Source of the DNA: Ignavibacteriales bacterium
GTDB lineage: Bacteria > Bacteroidota > Ignavibacteria > Ignavibacteriales > Ignavibacteriaceae
Reading direction: 5' to 3'
Length of the DNA: 64,000 bases
NCBI GenBank assembly: GCA_015709675.1
Contig: CP054182.1
Span: forward strand, 2,087,448 to 2,151,447
The notes under the pieces were generated by a model. The model did no database searches and had not been told where the DNA came from. It was given only the letters and a program-made list of their open reading frames with translations. This document shows, one piece after another, positions 6,868-15,237 of the stretch (its first letter is position 1; each line of letters opens with the position of its first letter). The position numbers and the translations under genes were made by a program.

Positions 6868-9765
6868 TTGAATATGAAGTCATTTACCTCTCTTCACCTG
6901 ATAAAAGAACTTAGTGCTTTTACATCTGCGATGAGCCGTGTTACAACCCTTGAAGAACTGGCGTTTCTTAACAAAGAAATAGTGAGCAGCCTCTTTACAT
7001 TTGATTATGCAGGATTATATTTATTTGATAAGGATGAAGCACGGCTCAGACTGGTTATGTCTCTGGGTTTTACTGAAGAAGAAGAGAGAATGGCCGAAGC
7101 CACTGCCATGGAACGGCATCCCGGCCGGGTTTTCAGGGAAAAACGTGAATATACATTTTCCTATCCTGATTCTCGTACGGATGATCAAAATGGGGATATA
7201 CCAAGGATTAAAAAAATCAGGTCCCGTATATATTTCCCGGTGATGAATCATACTGAATGTGTCGGAGCATTCGGAATATCAAGCAGCAATAAGGATAATT
7301 TTTCTGAAGAGGAAATTGAACTGTTAAGGTTCATCACCGGACTTACGGGTGTTGTGTATGCAAATCTTCATCACAGGAAGGTGCGGCAGCTGATAATGGA
7401 GGATTTACGGCTAAAGGAACAGGCCATTGAATCCGCGCAAAATGGCGTGATAATAACCAATCCTCAGCTCCCGGACAATCCGATGATTTATGCGAATAAA
7501 GCTTTCTATCTGATGACCGGATACACAAAAGAGGATGTAATAGGAAAGAACTGCAGGTTTTTACAGGGGGAGGACAAAGATCAGCACGGCCTCTCTGTAC
7601 TTCGCAGCGCGATACGTGAGAAAAAGGGGTGTGTAGTGGAATTAAAAAACTTCAGGAAGGATGGAACTCCATTCTGGAACGAACTGCGAATCAATCCATT
7701 ATTTGATGATAACGGTGCAATAACGAACTTTATTGGAGTTCAGACAGATATTACCAAGAGAGTGCTTGCAGAGAAAGAACTGAAAGAATACAGCACACGC
7801 ATTGCCAGTTTATTAGGCAATATACCTTCGGGAATTCTGGTTGAAGATGAACACGGAAAAATTGTCCTTGCCAATGATTCATTCTGCCAGATATTTGGCC
7901 TGAGTTTTACCCCGGCAGAACTTGTAGGAATGGAGTGCACTGAAGCTTTTTCCCAAGCCGGACGTATATTCCGGGATCCGGATGAGGTTGCCATGGGAAT
8001 TCAGAGAACGCTCGCCGAAAGAAAGCTCAAAAAAGGGGAACTAATTACCTTTGATGACGGAAGATATTTTGAACGTGTTTACGTGCCGATTATGATTGAA
8101 GGCGATTACAGAGGACACCTCTGGCTTTACGATGATATTACAGAGCGGAAACGGTACGAAGATATGCTGATGCAGGCGAAGGAACACTCCCAGTCCATTG
8201 TGGCCGCATTGCCGGAGCTCTTGTTTGTGGTGAGCAGAAAAGGGTTTATTGAAGATTATAAAGATGCAGAAAACGAACTGCTTATCAAACCCCGTGATTT
8301 TCTCTATAAACATTACAGTGAGAGTCCTTCCCCGGAACTTGCTGGTGTGATTGAAAACACCATCGAAGAAATCCGCAGAAGCGGCGGACCAGCAGAAATC
8401 GAGTTTTCCATGCTTGTGAATGGAGAGACCCGTTACTTTTCAGGCAAAGGACGTCCTTTCGCCCAGGAGGGATATATCATCATTCTGAGAAATATCACTT
8501 CACAAAAGAATATTGAACGGGAAATTCTGGCTCATAACCGGTTCCAGTCCATACTGATGCGGATATCTTCCGAATATATCAATATTCCACTGACTGAAGT
8601 TGACGCCAAAATAAACGAATCGCTTGAGCGTATCGGCAGGTTTACCGGAGCAGACCGCAGCTATATATTTACGTATGACTTTGAATCACGTACAACCAGC
8701 AATACCTACGAATGGTGTGAAACCGGTATTGTTCCCCAGATTGAAAATCTGCAAAACCTTCCGATGGAGCTGTTTCCTGAATGGATAGCGGCACATACAA
8801 AGGGGGAACCGATGATTATCAGCAATGTGCATTTGCTGGATGAGAGCACCCGTCTGAAAGAAATTCTTGGAAGCCAGGGTATTCAATCCCTTATAGCGAT
8901 ACCAATGACAGCTGAAGGAAAGCCGATAGGATTTGTCGGGTTTGACTGGGTGAAGCACCTGCATGAAATTACCGAACTGGAAGGAAAACTGCTGGCGGTA
9001 TTCGCGCAGCTTCTGGTAAATATTAGTCTGCGAAGGGAGGCAGAATTGCTTCTGAAGATAGAGAAAGAGAACGCGCAGGCATCAAATAAAGCCCTTTCTG
9101 AATTTGCATATATAGCGTCCCATGACCTGAGAGAACCGCTGCGGAAAGTATCTGCATTCGGGAGTCTTTTAAACAAATCACTAGCAGGCAGGCTGGATGA
9201 GGATGAAAAGGAAAATCTTGATTACATGATCGAGGGAGCAAAGAGGATGCAGCAGATGGTAGATGACCTCCTGCAGTACTCTCGTCTGACAGCGAAAGCC
9301 AAATCATCCGAACTTATAAACCTTGATGAGCTGCTGCTCGAAATTATCCATTTTGATCTGGCACAGATAATTGAGGATACTTACGCAGTAATCAGTCTGG
9401 AAAATACCATGGGATTTTTGCGCGGCGAAAAAACGCAGCTTAAGCAGCTCTTTCAGAATCTGATTGGCAACGGAATAAAATACCGCAGAAAAGATGTACC
9501 CCCGGTTGTAACTATCCGCTCAAAAAGGGATGGGGGATATCTGACCGTAGAGATTGAAGACAACGGTATTGGAATAGATGCAAAATATAAAAACCAGATT
9601 TTTGAAATGTTTAAGCGTCTTCATTCCAAAGAGAAATATGAAGGAAGCGGCATCGGGCTGGCGATCTGCAAAAAGATTGTAGAAAATTACCGCGGAGAAA
9701 TTGAGGTGGAATCTGAACCAGAAAAGGGCTCCGTTTTTTCCATAAAGATTCCGGTAAAGGAGTGA
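6868..9765 (+). CDS. LOV-domain sensor histidine kinase (GAF-LOV-PAS-PAS-GAF-HisKA-HATPase)
   Basis: This soluble kinase has 965 residues. Domains in order: GAF (about 10-170); a PAS of the LOV subtype (about 185-300) with GKNCRFLQGEDKD, where Cys229 matches the flavin-reactive cysteine, then NFRKDGTPFWNEL and FIGVQTDIT with the conserved signalling Gln292; two further PAS domains (about 310-430 and 440-560); a second GAF (about 570-725); HisKA with phospho-acceptor His752 in SHDLREPLRKV; and a HATPase domain with NGIKYRRKD, DNGIGID and GSGIGLAICK. LOV domains bind FMN and form a cysteinyl adduct in blue light. The TTG start directly follows the GlcG-like stop codon; an ATG two codons later is an alternative. 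The response regulator gene follows at once. Confidence 0.9.
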   Translation: MNMKSFTSLHLIKELSAFTSAMSRVTTLEELAFLNKEIVSSLFTFDYAGLYLFDKDEARLRLVMSLGFTEEEERMAEATAMERHPGRVFREKREYTFSYPDSRTDDQNGDIPRIKKIRSRIYFPVMNHTECVGAFGISSSNKDNFSEEEIELLRFITGLTGVVYANLHHRKVRQLIMEDLRLKEQAIESAQNGVIITNPQLPDNPMIYANKAFYLMTGYTKEDVIGKNCRFLQGEDKDQHGLSVLRSAIREKKGCVVELKNFRKDGTPFWNELRINPLFDDNGAITNFIGVQTDITKRVLAEKELKEYSTRIASLLGNIPSGILVEDEHGKIVLANDSFCQIFGLSFTPAELVGMECTEAFSQAGRIFRDPDEVAMGIQRTLAERKLKKGELITFDDGRYFERVYVPIMIEGDYRGHLWLYDDITERKRYEDMLMQAKEHSQSIVAALPELLFVVSRKGFIEDYKDAENELLIKPRDFLYKHYSESPSPELAGVIENTIEEIRRSGGPAEIEFSMLVNGETRYFSGKGRPFAQEGYIIILRNITSQKNIEREILAHNRFQSILMRISSEYINIPLTEVDAKINESLERIGRFTGADRSYIFTYDFESRTTSNTYEWCETGIVPQIENLQNLPMELFPEWIAAHTKGEPMIISNVHLLDESTRLKEILGSQGIQSLIAIPMTAEGKPIGFVGFDWVKHLHEITELEGKLLAVFAQLLVNISLRREAELLLKIEKENAQASNKALSEFAYIASHDLREPLRKVSAFGSLLNKSLAGRLDEDEKENLDYMIEGAKRMQQMVDDLLQYSRLTAKAKSSELINLDELLLEIIHFDLAQIIEDTYAVISLENTMGFLRGEKTQLKQLFQNLIGNGIKYRRKDVPPVVTIRSKRDGGYLTVEIEDNGIGIDAKYKNQIFEMFKRLHSKEKYEGSGIGLAICKKIVENYRGEIEVESEPEKGSVFSIKIPVKE

Positions 9766-9770
9766 GGCAA

Positions 9771-10202
9771 ATGAATAAAGAAATCTATCAAGTGCTTGCC
9801 GCTGAAGATGATATGAGCGAACAAAAGCTGCTTAAAATGACAGCTAAACAGTCCGGTTATCCTGTCTCATTTACCTTTCTTAATGACGGTGAAGAGGCAC
9901 TGACGTATTTCGGTACGATTGCAAAAAACGCAGCATCAGCTGATCTGCCGGATCTGATAATTCTTGATCTGAATCTGCCAAAAGCCAACGGCATTGAGGT
10001 TTTGCAATCACTTAAATCATATCCGAGGCTGAAATCTATACCGGTTATCATACTGACAACATCGAATAACAGCAGTGATCTGAAGGCGGCTTACGAAGAG
10101 GGTGCAGCCGGATATATAAGAAAACCGGCAGTATTTGAAGATTACGCAAAAACCATGCAGCGGGTATTTGACTACTGGTTTGGCACCTGCCTGCTGCTTT
10201 GA
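9771..10202 (+). CDS. Single-domain response regulator (Rcp1/CheY-like)
   Basis: The protein has 143 residues and is a REC domain only, without an output domain. The acidic pocket is at VLAAEDDMSEQ, the phospho-acceptor is Asp66 in IILDLNLPKANG, the conserved Thr lies in IILTTSNNSSD and the Lys in YIRKPAVFEDY. The extra residues around LNDGEEAL and SADLPDLI are typical of Rcp1-type regulators that pair with photoreceptor kinases. The frame can begin at a GTG overlapping the kinase stop codon, but the ATG at 9771 has an AAAGGAG site at proper spacing and is preferred. It is likely the direct partner of the LOV kinase. Confidence 0.9.
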   Translation: MNKEIYQVLAAEDDMSEQKLLKMTAKQSGYPVSFTFLNDGEEALTYFGTIAKNAASADLPDLIILDLNLPKANGIEVLQSLKSYPRLKSIPVIILTTSNNSSDLKAAYEEGAAGYIRKPAVFEDYAKTMQRVFDYWFGTCLLL

Positions 10203-10222
10203 ATCCTCTGACAAGAAACAAT

Positions 10223-11311
10223 ATGAAAAAACAAACAATACTACTTTGTGATGACGATCCGGTTGACAGGAAACTATTCAAAAAATACTTGGGCACAGTA
10301 CGTCCGTCAGACTATCTGGTGCTGGAAGCAGAGAATTCTTCTGAGCTTAACAATTTTCTCGCAGATAAAAATGTGGAAGCAGATATCATTTTCCTTGACT
10401 ATTACCTCGGTGCTGAAAATGGAGTTGATATACTAAGAGAACTGAGAAAAGCGAATAGTGCTCCGGTAATAATGCTCACCGGACGGGGAGATCAGGAGAT
10501 AGCTGTAGAATGCATGAAAGAAGGGGCAATGGACTATATACCCAAAGAAACCCTTCACGAAACTGATCTGCGGAAACTTATCCGTCAGGCAGAGGAAAAG
10601 TGGGAGCTTGAACGTGAGCGAGATCAGCTTCTTGGCATAGCAGCGCATGAACTGCGTAATCCTCTCGCGGTGATTCTGGGATACACGGAGATTCTGCAGA
10701 CTTATGATGAACTGCCGGCTGAAAAGAAAAGTGAAATTCTGAATGTTATTTATGAGCGGTCGCATCATCTGCTGAACATTATTAATGAACTGCTCACCGT
10801 GACACGTGTGGATAAGGGTATTATCAATCTTAAGAAAAAACAGGTAAATCTGCATGAGCTGCTTGTGAAAAAAGTAGCTGATTATCAGCTTCAGGCAGCT
10901 AAAAAGAGTATTACGATACTCTATAATGGTGAGACTGAAAATGCTGAAGCGGTTATAGACCGGGACCGCATTGAAGAAGTAGTTGCAAATCTGCTTGACA
11001 ACGCAATAAAATATTCACCCCGAGACAGGAAGGTACACGTCTCATTGGGCAGAACCGGAACGGCTATCACAATCACCATCCGCGATGAGGGACAGGGAAT
11101 AAAAGAGGAAGAATTAAAATTTCTTTTTAAGCTGTTCTCAAGCAAGAAAATCAGCACGCTGCCGACCGGTGAAGAAGCCAGCACAGGTCTTGGACTCGCG
11201 ATCTCGAAAAAAGTAATAGATGCTCACGGCGGTGAAATAGCAGTCGAAAGCAGAGTAGGTCAAGGAACATCCTTTACGGTAATCCTTCCCCTTACTAACA
11301 GAAATTTATAA
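10223..11311 (+). CDS. Response regulator-histidine kinase hybrid (REC-HisKA-HATPase)
   Basis: The protein has 362 residues. An N-terminal REC domain (acidic pair in LLCDDDPVDRK, phospho-acceptor Asp59 in IIFLDYYLG, Lys in YIPKETL) is followed directly by HisKA with His142 in AAHELRNPLAVILGYTEIL, then a HATPase domain (NLLDNAIKYSPRD, DEGQGIKEEE, TGLGLAISKK). It has no membrane segment. This REC-first order suits a protein that receives phosphate from an upstream kinase such as the LOV kinase and then acts as a second kinase. An upstream TTG at 10199 could extend it by 8 residues, but the ATG begins at the usual distance before the first beta strand. The output target is not in view. Confidence 0.87.
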   Translation: MKKQTILLCDDDPVDRKLFKKYLGTVRPSDYLVLEAENSSELNNFLADKNVEADIIFLDYYLGAENGVDILRELRKANSAPVIMLTGRGDQEIAVECMKEGAMDYIPKETLHETDLRKLIRQAEEKWELERERDQLLGIAAHELRNPLAVILGYTEILQTYDELPAEKKSEILNVIYERSHHLLNIINELLTVTRVDKGIINLKKKQVNLHELLVKKVADYQLQAAKKSITILYNGETENAEAVIDRDRIEEVVANLLDNAIKYSPRDRKVHVSLGRTGTAITITIRDEGQGIKEEELKFLFKLFSSKKISTLPTGEEASTGLGLAISKKVIDAHGGEIAVESRVGQGTSFTVILPLTNRNL

Positions 11312-11327
11312 AATGAATCAGGAATAC

Positions 11328-13352
11328 ATGAAAAAAATAATCTATAGCATACTCGTCTTGTTGTCCTCGTATCTTATGCAGGGGTGCAAGGAAGAGTCTC
11401 TGACTCAGCCCGATCCGGCGGTAAAGACCATGGATCAGCTTACCATTAATCCGCTTTTTAATTTCAGCATGATACGGGATATATCAGTCACGGTAAAAGT
11501 GCAGACACCAGGCGGTGAGCCAATGGCTGGCGTGCCGGTCAAAATATATACCCGTTCTCAGTCAGACGGAGGGAAATATCTATTGACTGCGGCATCTGAT
11601 ATCAACGGCATGATTGGCACAACCGTTACGGTGCCGGCATATACAGACAGTCTCTGGCTGGTGACGGATTATATTGGTCTTCCCTCAGAATTGGCAATTC
11701 CGGTTTCCGGAACGTTGCTTGATTTTACGTATAACCGGGAAGCGAATCTTCTCAGACCTCTGCGACTGACGCACTCCCCAGGTAATCAGTATCAGACACA
11801 GTATAAAACCCTTGGAACATGGAACAGTTCAGGTGTGCCGGGTTATCTTCTCACACCGCGTGATGTGATTTCAACAGCATTGCTTAACAACATTAATACA
11901 TCTCTGCCGGAGAGAGGCGCTCTGCCTGTTCATCATCCGCAGTATCTTGTTGGTGTTGAAACCAATGTAATTTTACAGGATACCTGTGAAGTATATGTTA
12001 CCTTTGTGCATGAAGGAGCGGGATACCGGAACGTACTGGGTTTTTATACCTTTGATAAAAACAATCCGCCTGCTACAATCGCGGATATAGAAGCAAGCAT
12101 GACGATTATTTTTCCGAATGCCTCGTATTCCGGAAGCGGCGGCGGGCTTTATAGCGGGGACAAGGTTAAAATCGGAAATTTTGGACGAAATACTTCCATC
12201 GGCTGGTTTATCTTGTCGGACGGATTTAAGGGAGCAAACAGCATCACCAACGGAAACTGGAGATTTTTCTCTCATCCGAATCTGAATCCGGAAACAAACC
12301 CCGATCTCAGACAGCATAATGTACTTCTGAAAGATGAAGCAAGCAACCGGCTGATTGTCGGGTTTGAAGATATCATACGTAATCCGGGCAGCGGCGGTGA
12401 TAACGATTTTAATGATCTGCTTTTTTATGTATCAGCAAATCCCTTCACGGCGATAGTAATTAATAATGTTGCGCCGCTTGACAGTGCTGCTGATGCTGAT
12501 AAAGACGGTATTACGGATATATTTGATGAATACAAAAACGACCCTTTAAGGGCATTTAATAATTATTCCCCCGCCAAGAATACGTTTGGAACGCTTGCTT
12601 TTGAAGATCTCTGGCCGGCGAAAGGGGATTATGACTTTAATGATCTGGTGGTTGATTACAACTTTAATCAGGTGACCAATGCACAAAACAAAGTGGTGGA
12701 GATTTTTGCTGACCTGAAGATCAAGGCGATAGGCGGAAGTTTTGTTAATGCATTTGGTTTTCAGCTTCCGGTGGCGGCGACTGCTGTTTCATCAGTGACG
12801 GGGTCACAGCTTACTGAGGGGTATATATCACTTCTGGCAAACGGAACCGAGGCAGGTAATAACAAAGCGACCATTATTGCGTTTGATAATCCTTATAAAG
12901 TTCTTAATGCCGGAGGTGTAACCGTAAACACTATAGCAGGACTGACCTATTACGAACCAAAGACAGTCAGCATGAAAATAAGTTTTGTCTCGCCTGTGGT
13001 GAAGGCTGAACTCGGTTCAGCACCATTCAACCCATTTATTATTGTTAATAAAGAACGGGGCAAGGAAGTACATTTACCGGGATATGAACCGACAGCTCTT
13101 GCTGATCCCTCCTACTTCGGAAGGGAAGATGACCGAACCAATCTTTCTCTCGGCAGATATTATAAGTCAGGGAAAAACCTTCCCTGGGCGGTTAATTTCC
13201 CGGAATCATTTGATTATCCGCTGGAAAAAACAGACCTGACTCGGGCGTATAATTATTTTGGCGCCTGGGCTGAGAGTAATGCAGCGGTTTATAAAGACTG
13301 GTATCAGAACAAAGCCGGATACCGGAGCATTTTTAATATATATTCCAGATAA
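11328..13352 (+). CDS. LruC-domain lipoprotein (DUF4114 + LruC)
   Basis: The protein has 674 residues. An N-terminal membrane-insertion segment ends in LMQGC (Cys20), a probable lipobox, so it is likely surface or periplasmic. Residues about 40-130 form an Ig-like domain (VTVKVQTPGGEPMAGVPVKIYT). The middle has FVHEGAGYRNVLGFYTF and IRNPGSGGDNDFNDLLFY (DUF4114-type). The DADKDGITDIFDEY calcium-loop-like stretch is followed by FEDLWPAKGDYDFNDLVVDY, the LruC signature. Its role is unknown; LruC proteins occur in Leptospira and Bacteroidota surfaces. The start at 11328 is chosen because AGGA lies 5 bases upstream and the signal starts MKK; an upstream in-frame ATG at 11313 exists. It follows the signalling genes closely and ends before a strong terminator. 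Confidence 0.82.
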   Translation: MKKIIYSILVLLSSYLMQGCKEESLTQPDPAVKTMDQLTINPLFNFSMIRDISVTVKVQTPGGEPMAGVPVKIYTRSQSDGGKYLLTAASDINGMIGTTVTVPAYTDSLWLVTDYIGLPSELAIPVSGTLLDFTYNREANLLRPLRLTHSPGNQYQTQYKTLGTWNSSGVPGYLLTPRDVISTALLNNINTSLPERGALPVHHPQYLVGVETNVILQDTCEVYVTFVHEGAGYRNVLGFYTFDKNNPPATIADIEASMTIIFPNASYSGSGGGLYSGDKVKIGNFGRNTSIGWFILSDGFKGANSITNGNWRFFSHPNLNPETNPDLRQHNVLLKDEASNRLIVGFEDIIRNPGSGGDNDFNDLLFYVSANPFTAIVINNVAPLDSAADADKDGITDIFDEYKNDPLRAFNNYSPAKNTFGTLAFEDLWPAKGDYDFNDLVVDYNFNQVTNAQNKVVEIFADLKIKAIGGSFVNAFGFQLPVAATAVSSVTGSQLTEGYISLLANGTEAGNNKATIIAFDNPYKVLNAGGVTVNTIAGLTYYEPKTVSMKISFVSPVVKAELGSAPFNPFIIVNKERGKEVHLPGYEPTALADPSYFGREDDRTNLSLGRYYKSGKNLPWAVNFPESFDYPLEKTDLTRAYNYFGAWAESNAAVYKDWYQNKAGYRSIFNIYSR

Positions 13353-13379
13353 TACTGTCAGCTGGCAGGAATGATTAAG

Positions 13380-13413
13380 CGGGGAGCTGCATTGGCGGCT
13401 CCCCGTTTTTTTT
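13380..13413 (+). terminator. Intrinsic terminator after LruC gene
   Basis: An 8-bp perfect stem (CGGGGAGC paired with GCTCCCCG) with a 10-base loop is followed by eight T. It lies 28 bases after the LruC stop codon and isolates the upstream transcript from the pectin locus. Confidence 0.92.
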
Positions 13414-13722
13414 GCCGCCTGGTGGTCAGAATGAAATGCCTCATCTTGCTGATTCTGAGTGAAATCGTTGCGGGGTTTTTGCAGAGAGCTTCTCAGACGG
13501 ACCTTTACGGTACTGAACAGGGAATTGCTTTCCTGAAGGGTGAGGTCTTCCTGAATTTAAATTTCATACCCCGGCGCCTTGTTGAGGAGAGCAGAGTAGT
13601 TTAAGGTAGAAAAGCCTCAAAATGAGCGAAAAATGGAGTTTTTGGAAATTTTACTAAGGTCCGGATTCAAGTTTAAGAATAAAAGTGGGCAAAAAAATCT
13701 TGCCTTTGAGAACCGATTTTAG

Positions 13723-13753
13723 TTGACAGAATTAGAAAAGTTCACTAAGTTTG
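13723..13753 (+). promoter_or_regulatory. Promoter of the pectin operon (TTGACA / TAAGTTTG)
   Basis: TTGACA at 13723-13728 is separated by 17 bases from TAAGTTTG at 13746-13753. The downstream element fits the TAnnTTTG consensus used by Bacteroidota sigma factors. The predicted start of transcription (about 13759-13761) falls inside the palindromic operator. Confidence 0.7.
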
Positions 13754-13758
13754 AAGAG

Positions 13759-13778
13759 TTACTTAAACGTTTAAGTAA
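13759..13778. promoter_or_regulatory. LacI-family operator, perfect 20-bp palindrome
   Basis: TTACTTAAACGTTTAAGTAA is perfectly self-complementary with a central CG, the hallmark of LacI/GalR-type operators. It begins 5 bases after the -10 element, so a bound repressor would block initiation. The only LacI-type gene in the window (41893-42921) lies in the same gene run and is the obvious candidate ligand-responsive repressor. Confidence 0.8.
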
Positions 13779-13833
13779 ACGATTCAGTTAATTCTTCTTG
13801 TGACTGACCGGGCGAAGCTGTTTAAAGCCCGGA

Positions 13834-15234
13834 GTGCTTTGTTCTTCCCGAATTTCTCCTCCTCTTTTCTCAACTTTTCCTTATATACTAATCATTATTT
13901 CTGTGTTCAAAACTGCCTGCCCTGAATTTTTCATCCTTGTTTTCCTCCTGTCTGCGGGTATGATCTCCGCTCAAGTGCCTGCTTTTCCCGGAGCTGAGGG
14001 ATACGGCAGATATACAACCGGCGGCAGAGGAGGTGTTGTGGTTGAGGTTACGAATCTTAATGACAGCGGTCCTGGTTCTTTCAGGGCTGCTCTCAGGATG
14101 AAGGTGCCTCGTACTGTGATATTCAAAGTGTCGGGAACCATTGTGCTTCATTCTGAACTTCAGGTTGACTATGGCAATCTCACCATCGCGGGGCAGACAG
14201 CACCCGGTGAAGGTATTTGTATATCCGGCAACCGCACCACTTTGAATGCTGACAATATTATTATCCGTTTTATGCGTTTCAGACAGGGGGATGAAACCGG
14301 GGTGCCGGAAGACGCAATAACTGCCATGAATTGTAAGAATGTAATTATTGATCACTGTTCCATGAGCTGGGGTATTGATGAAGTGGGATCATTTTATGAT
14401 AATGAAAACTTTACACTGCAATGGAGTATTATTGCGGAAGCGCTCAATAATTCAATCCATCCGAAAGGAGAACACGGATACGGCGGTATCTGGGGAGGCG
14501 TTAATGCAACATTTCATCACAACCTGCTCGCCCATAACGCAAGCCGTAATCCCCGCTTTAATGGTGCACGTACCGGTACCGAAAAATCTGATGAACTGGT
14601 TGACTACCGTAATAACGTCATTTATAACTGGGGACATAACAGCGCTTACGGCGGTGAAGGCGGACGCTACAACATGGTGAATAATTATTATAAACCGGGT
14701 CCGGCTTCAAAAAAGGAGGACAGAATAGTTGAACCTTCAAACAATGAGGGAAGATGGTATATATACGGAAACTTTGTTGAAGGGTCGCCTGCAATCAGTG
14801 CCGATAACTGGAGCGGAGGAGTTCAGGGCAGGTACGCAGATGATGAAGAAATCCGTTCTGCAGTACCTTTCGGAAGTGAAGCGATAGTCACAGACACTCC
14901 TGGTGAAGCTTTCAGAAAAGTACTGCGTTTTGCGGGTGCTCTGCTTCCCGCTAGGGATGAAGCTGATGCAAGAATTCTGGCTGAGGTACGGGATGGTAAC
15001 GTGAGTGTGAGGGACGGAATTATCAATTCGCAGACAGAAGTAGGCGGATTTCCGGTACTCTCATCTGAAACTGCCCCTGCAGATTCCGATAAGGATGGTA
15101 TCCCGGATGACTGGGAAAAAAAGAACAGACTGAATCCTTCAGATAAGAATGACGGCGCTCAATTGCATGAAAGCGGATATACCTGGCTGGAAATCTATCT
15201 GAATGAACTCGCGAAAGATATTTACAAGGAATAG
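13834..15234 (+). CDS. Secreted pectate lyase, PL1 family
   Basis: This 466-residue protein cleaves de-esterified homogalacturonan by beta-elimination. After the signal peptide the mature protein begins VPAFPGAEGYGRYTTGGRGG and continues TNLNDSGPGSFRAAL, the standard start of Bacteroidota PL1 lyases. The parallel beta-helix carries VIIDHCSMSWG with calcium-site acids and ASRNPRFNG with the catalytic arginine. The C-terminus has a calcium-loop segment DSDKDGIPDDWEKK and no T9SS sorting domain. The GTG at 13834 gives an unusually long leader; an in-frame GTG at 13903 would give a compact signal peptide (FILVFLLSAGMISAQ) and may be the true start. It is the first gene after the operator. Confidence 0.88.
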   Translation: MLCSSRISPPLFSTFPYILIIISVFKTACPEFFILVFLLSAGMISAQVPAFPGAEGYGRYTTGGRGGVVVEVTNLNDSGPGSFRAALRMKVPRTVIFKVSGTIVLHSELQVDYGNLTIAGQTAPGEGICISGNRTTLNADNIIIRFMRFRQGDETGVPEDAITAMNCKNVIIDHCSMSWGIDEVGSFYDNENFTLQWSIIAEALNNSIHPKGEHGYGGIWGGVNATFHHNLLAHNASRNPRFNGARTGTEKSDELVDYRNNVIYNWGHNSAYGGEGGRYNMVNNYYKPGPASKKEDRIVEPSNNEGRWYIYGNFVEGSPAISADNWSGGVQGRYADDEEIRSAVPFGSEAIVTDTPGEAFRKVLRFAGALLPARDEADARILAEVRDGNVSVRDGIINSQTEVGGFPVLSSETAPADSDKDGIPDDWEKKNRLNPSDKNDGAQLHESGYTWLEIYLNELAKDIYKE

Positions 15235-15237
15235 AAT

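Larger units (their letters stand above)
13353..13833 (+). other. Intergenic region between LruC gene and pectin operon
   Basis: This 481-base stretch holds the terminator at 13380-13413, the promoter at 13723-13753 and the LacI-type operator at 13759-13778. Between 13414 and 13722 nothing convincing is seen. A 77-codon open frame at 13371-13604 overlaps the terminator and has no recognisable protein features. Confidence 0.7.

Noticed and set aside
13371-13604. 77-codon open frame after the LruC gene
   Set aside because: It overlaps the intrinsic terminator, lacks a ribosome-binding site and has no recognisable protein pattern.
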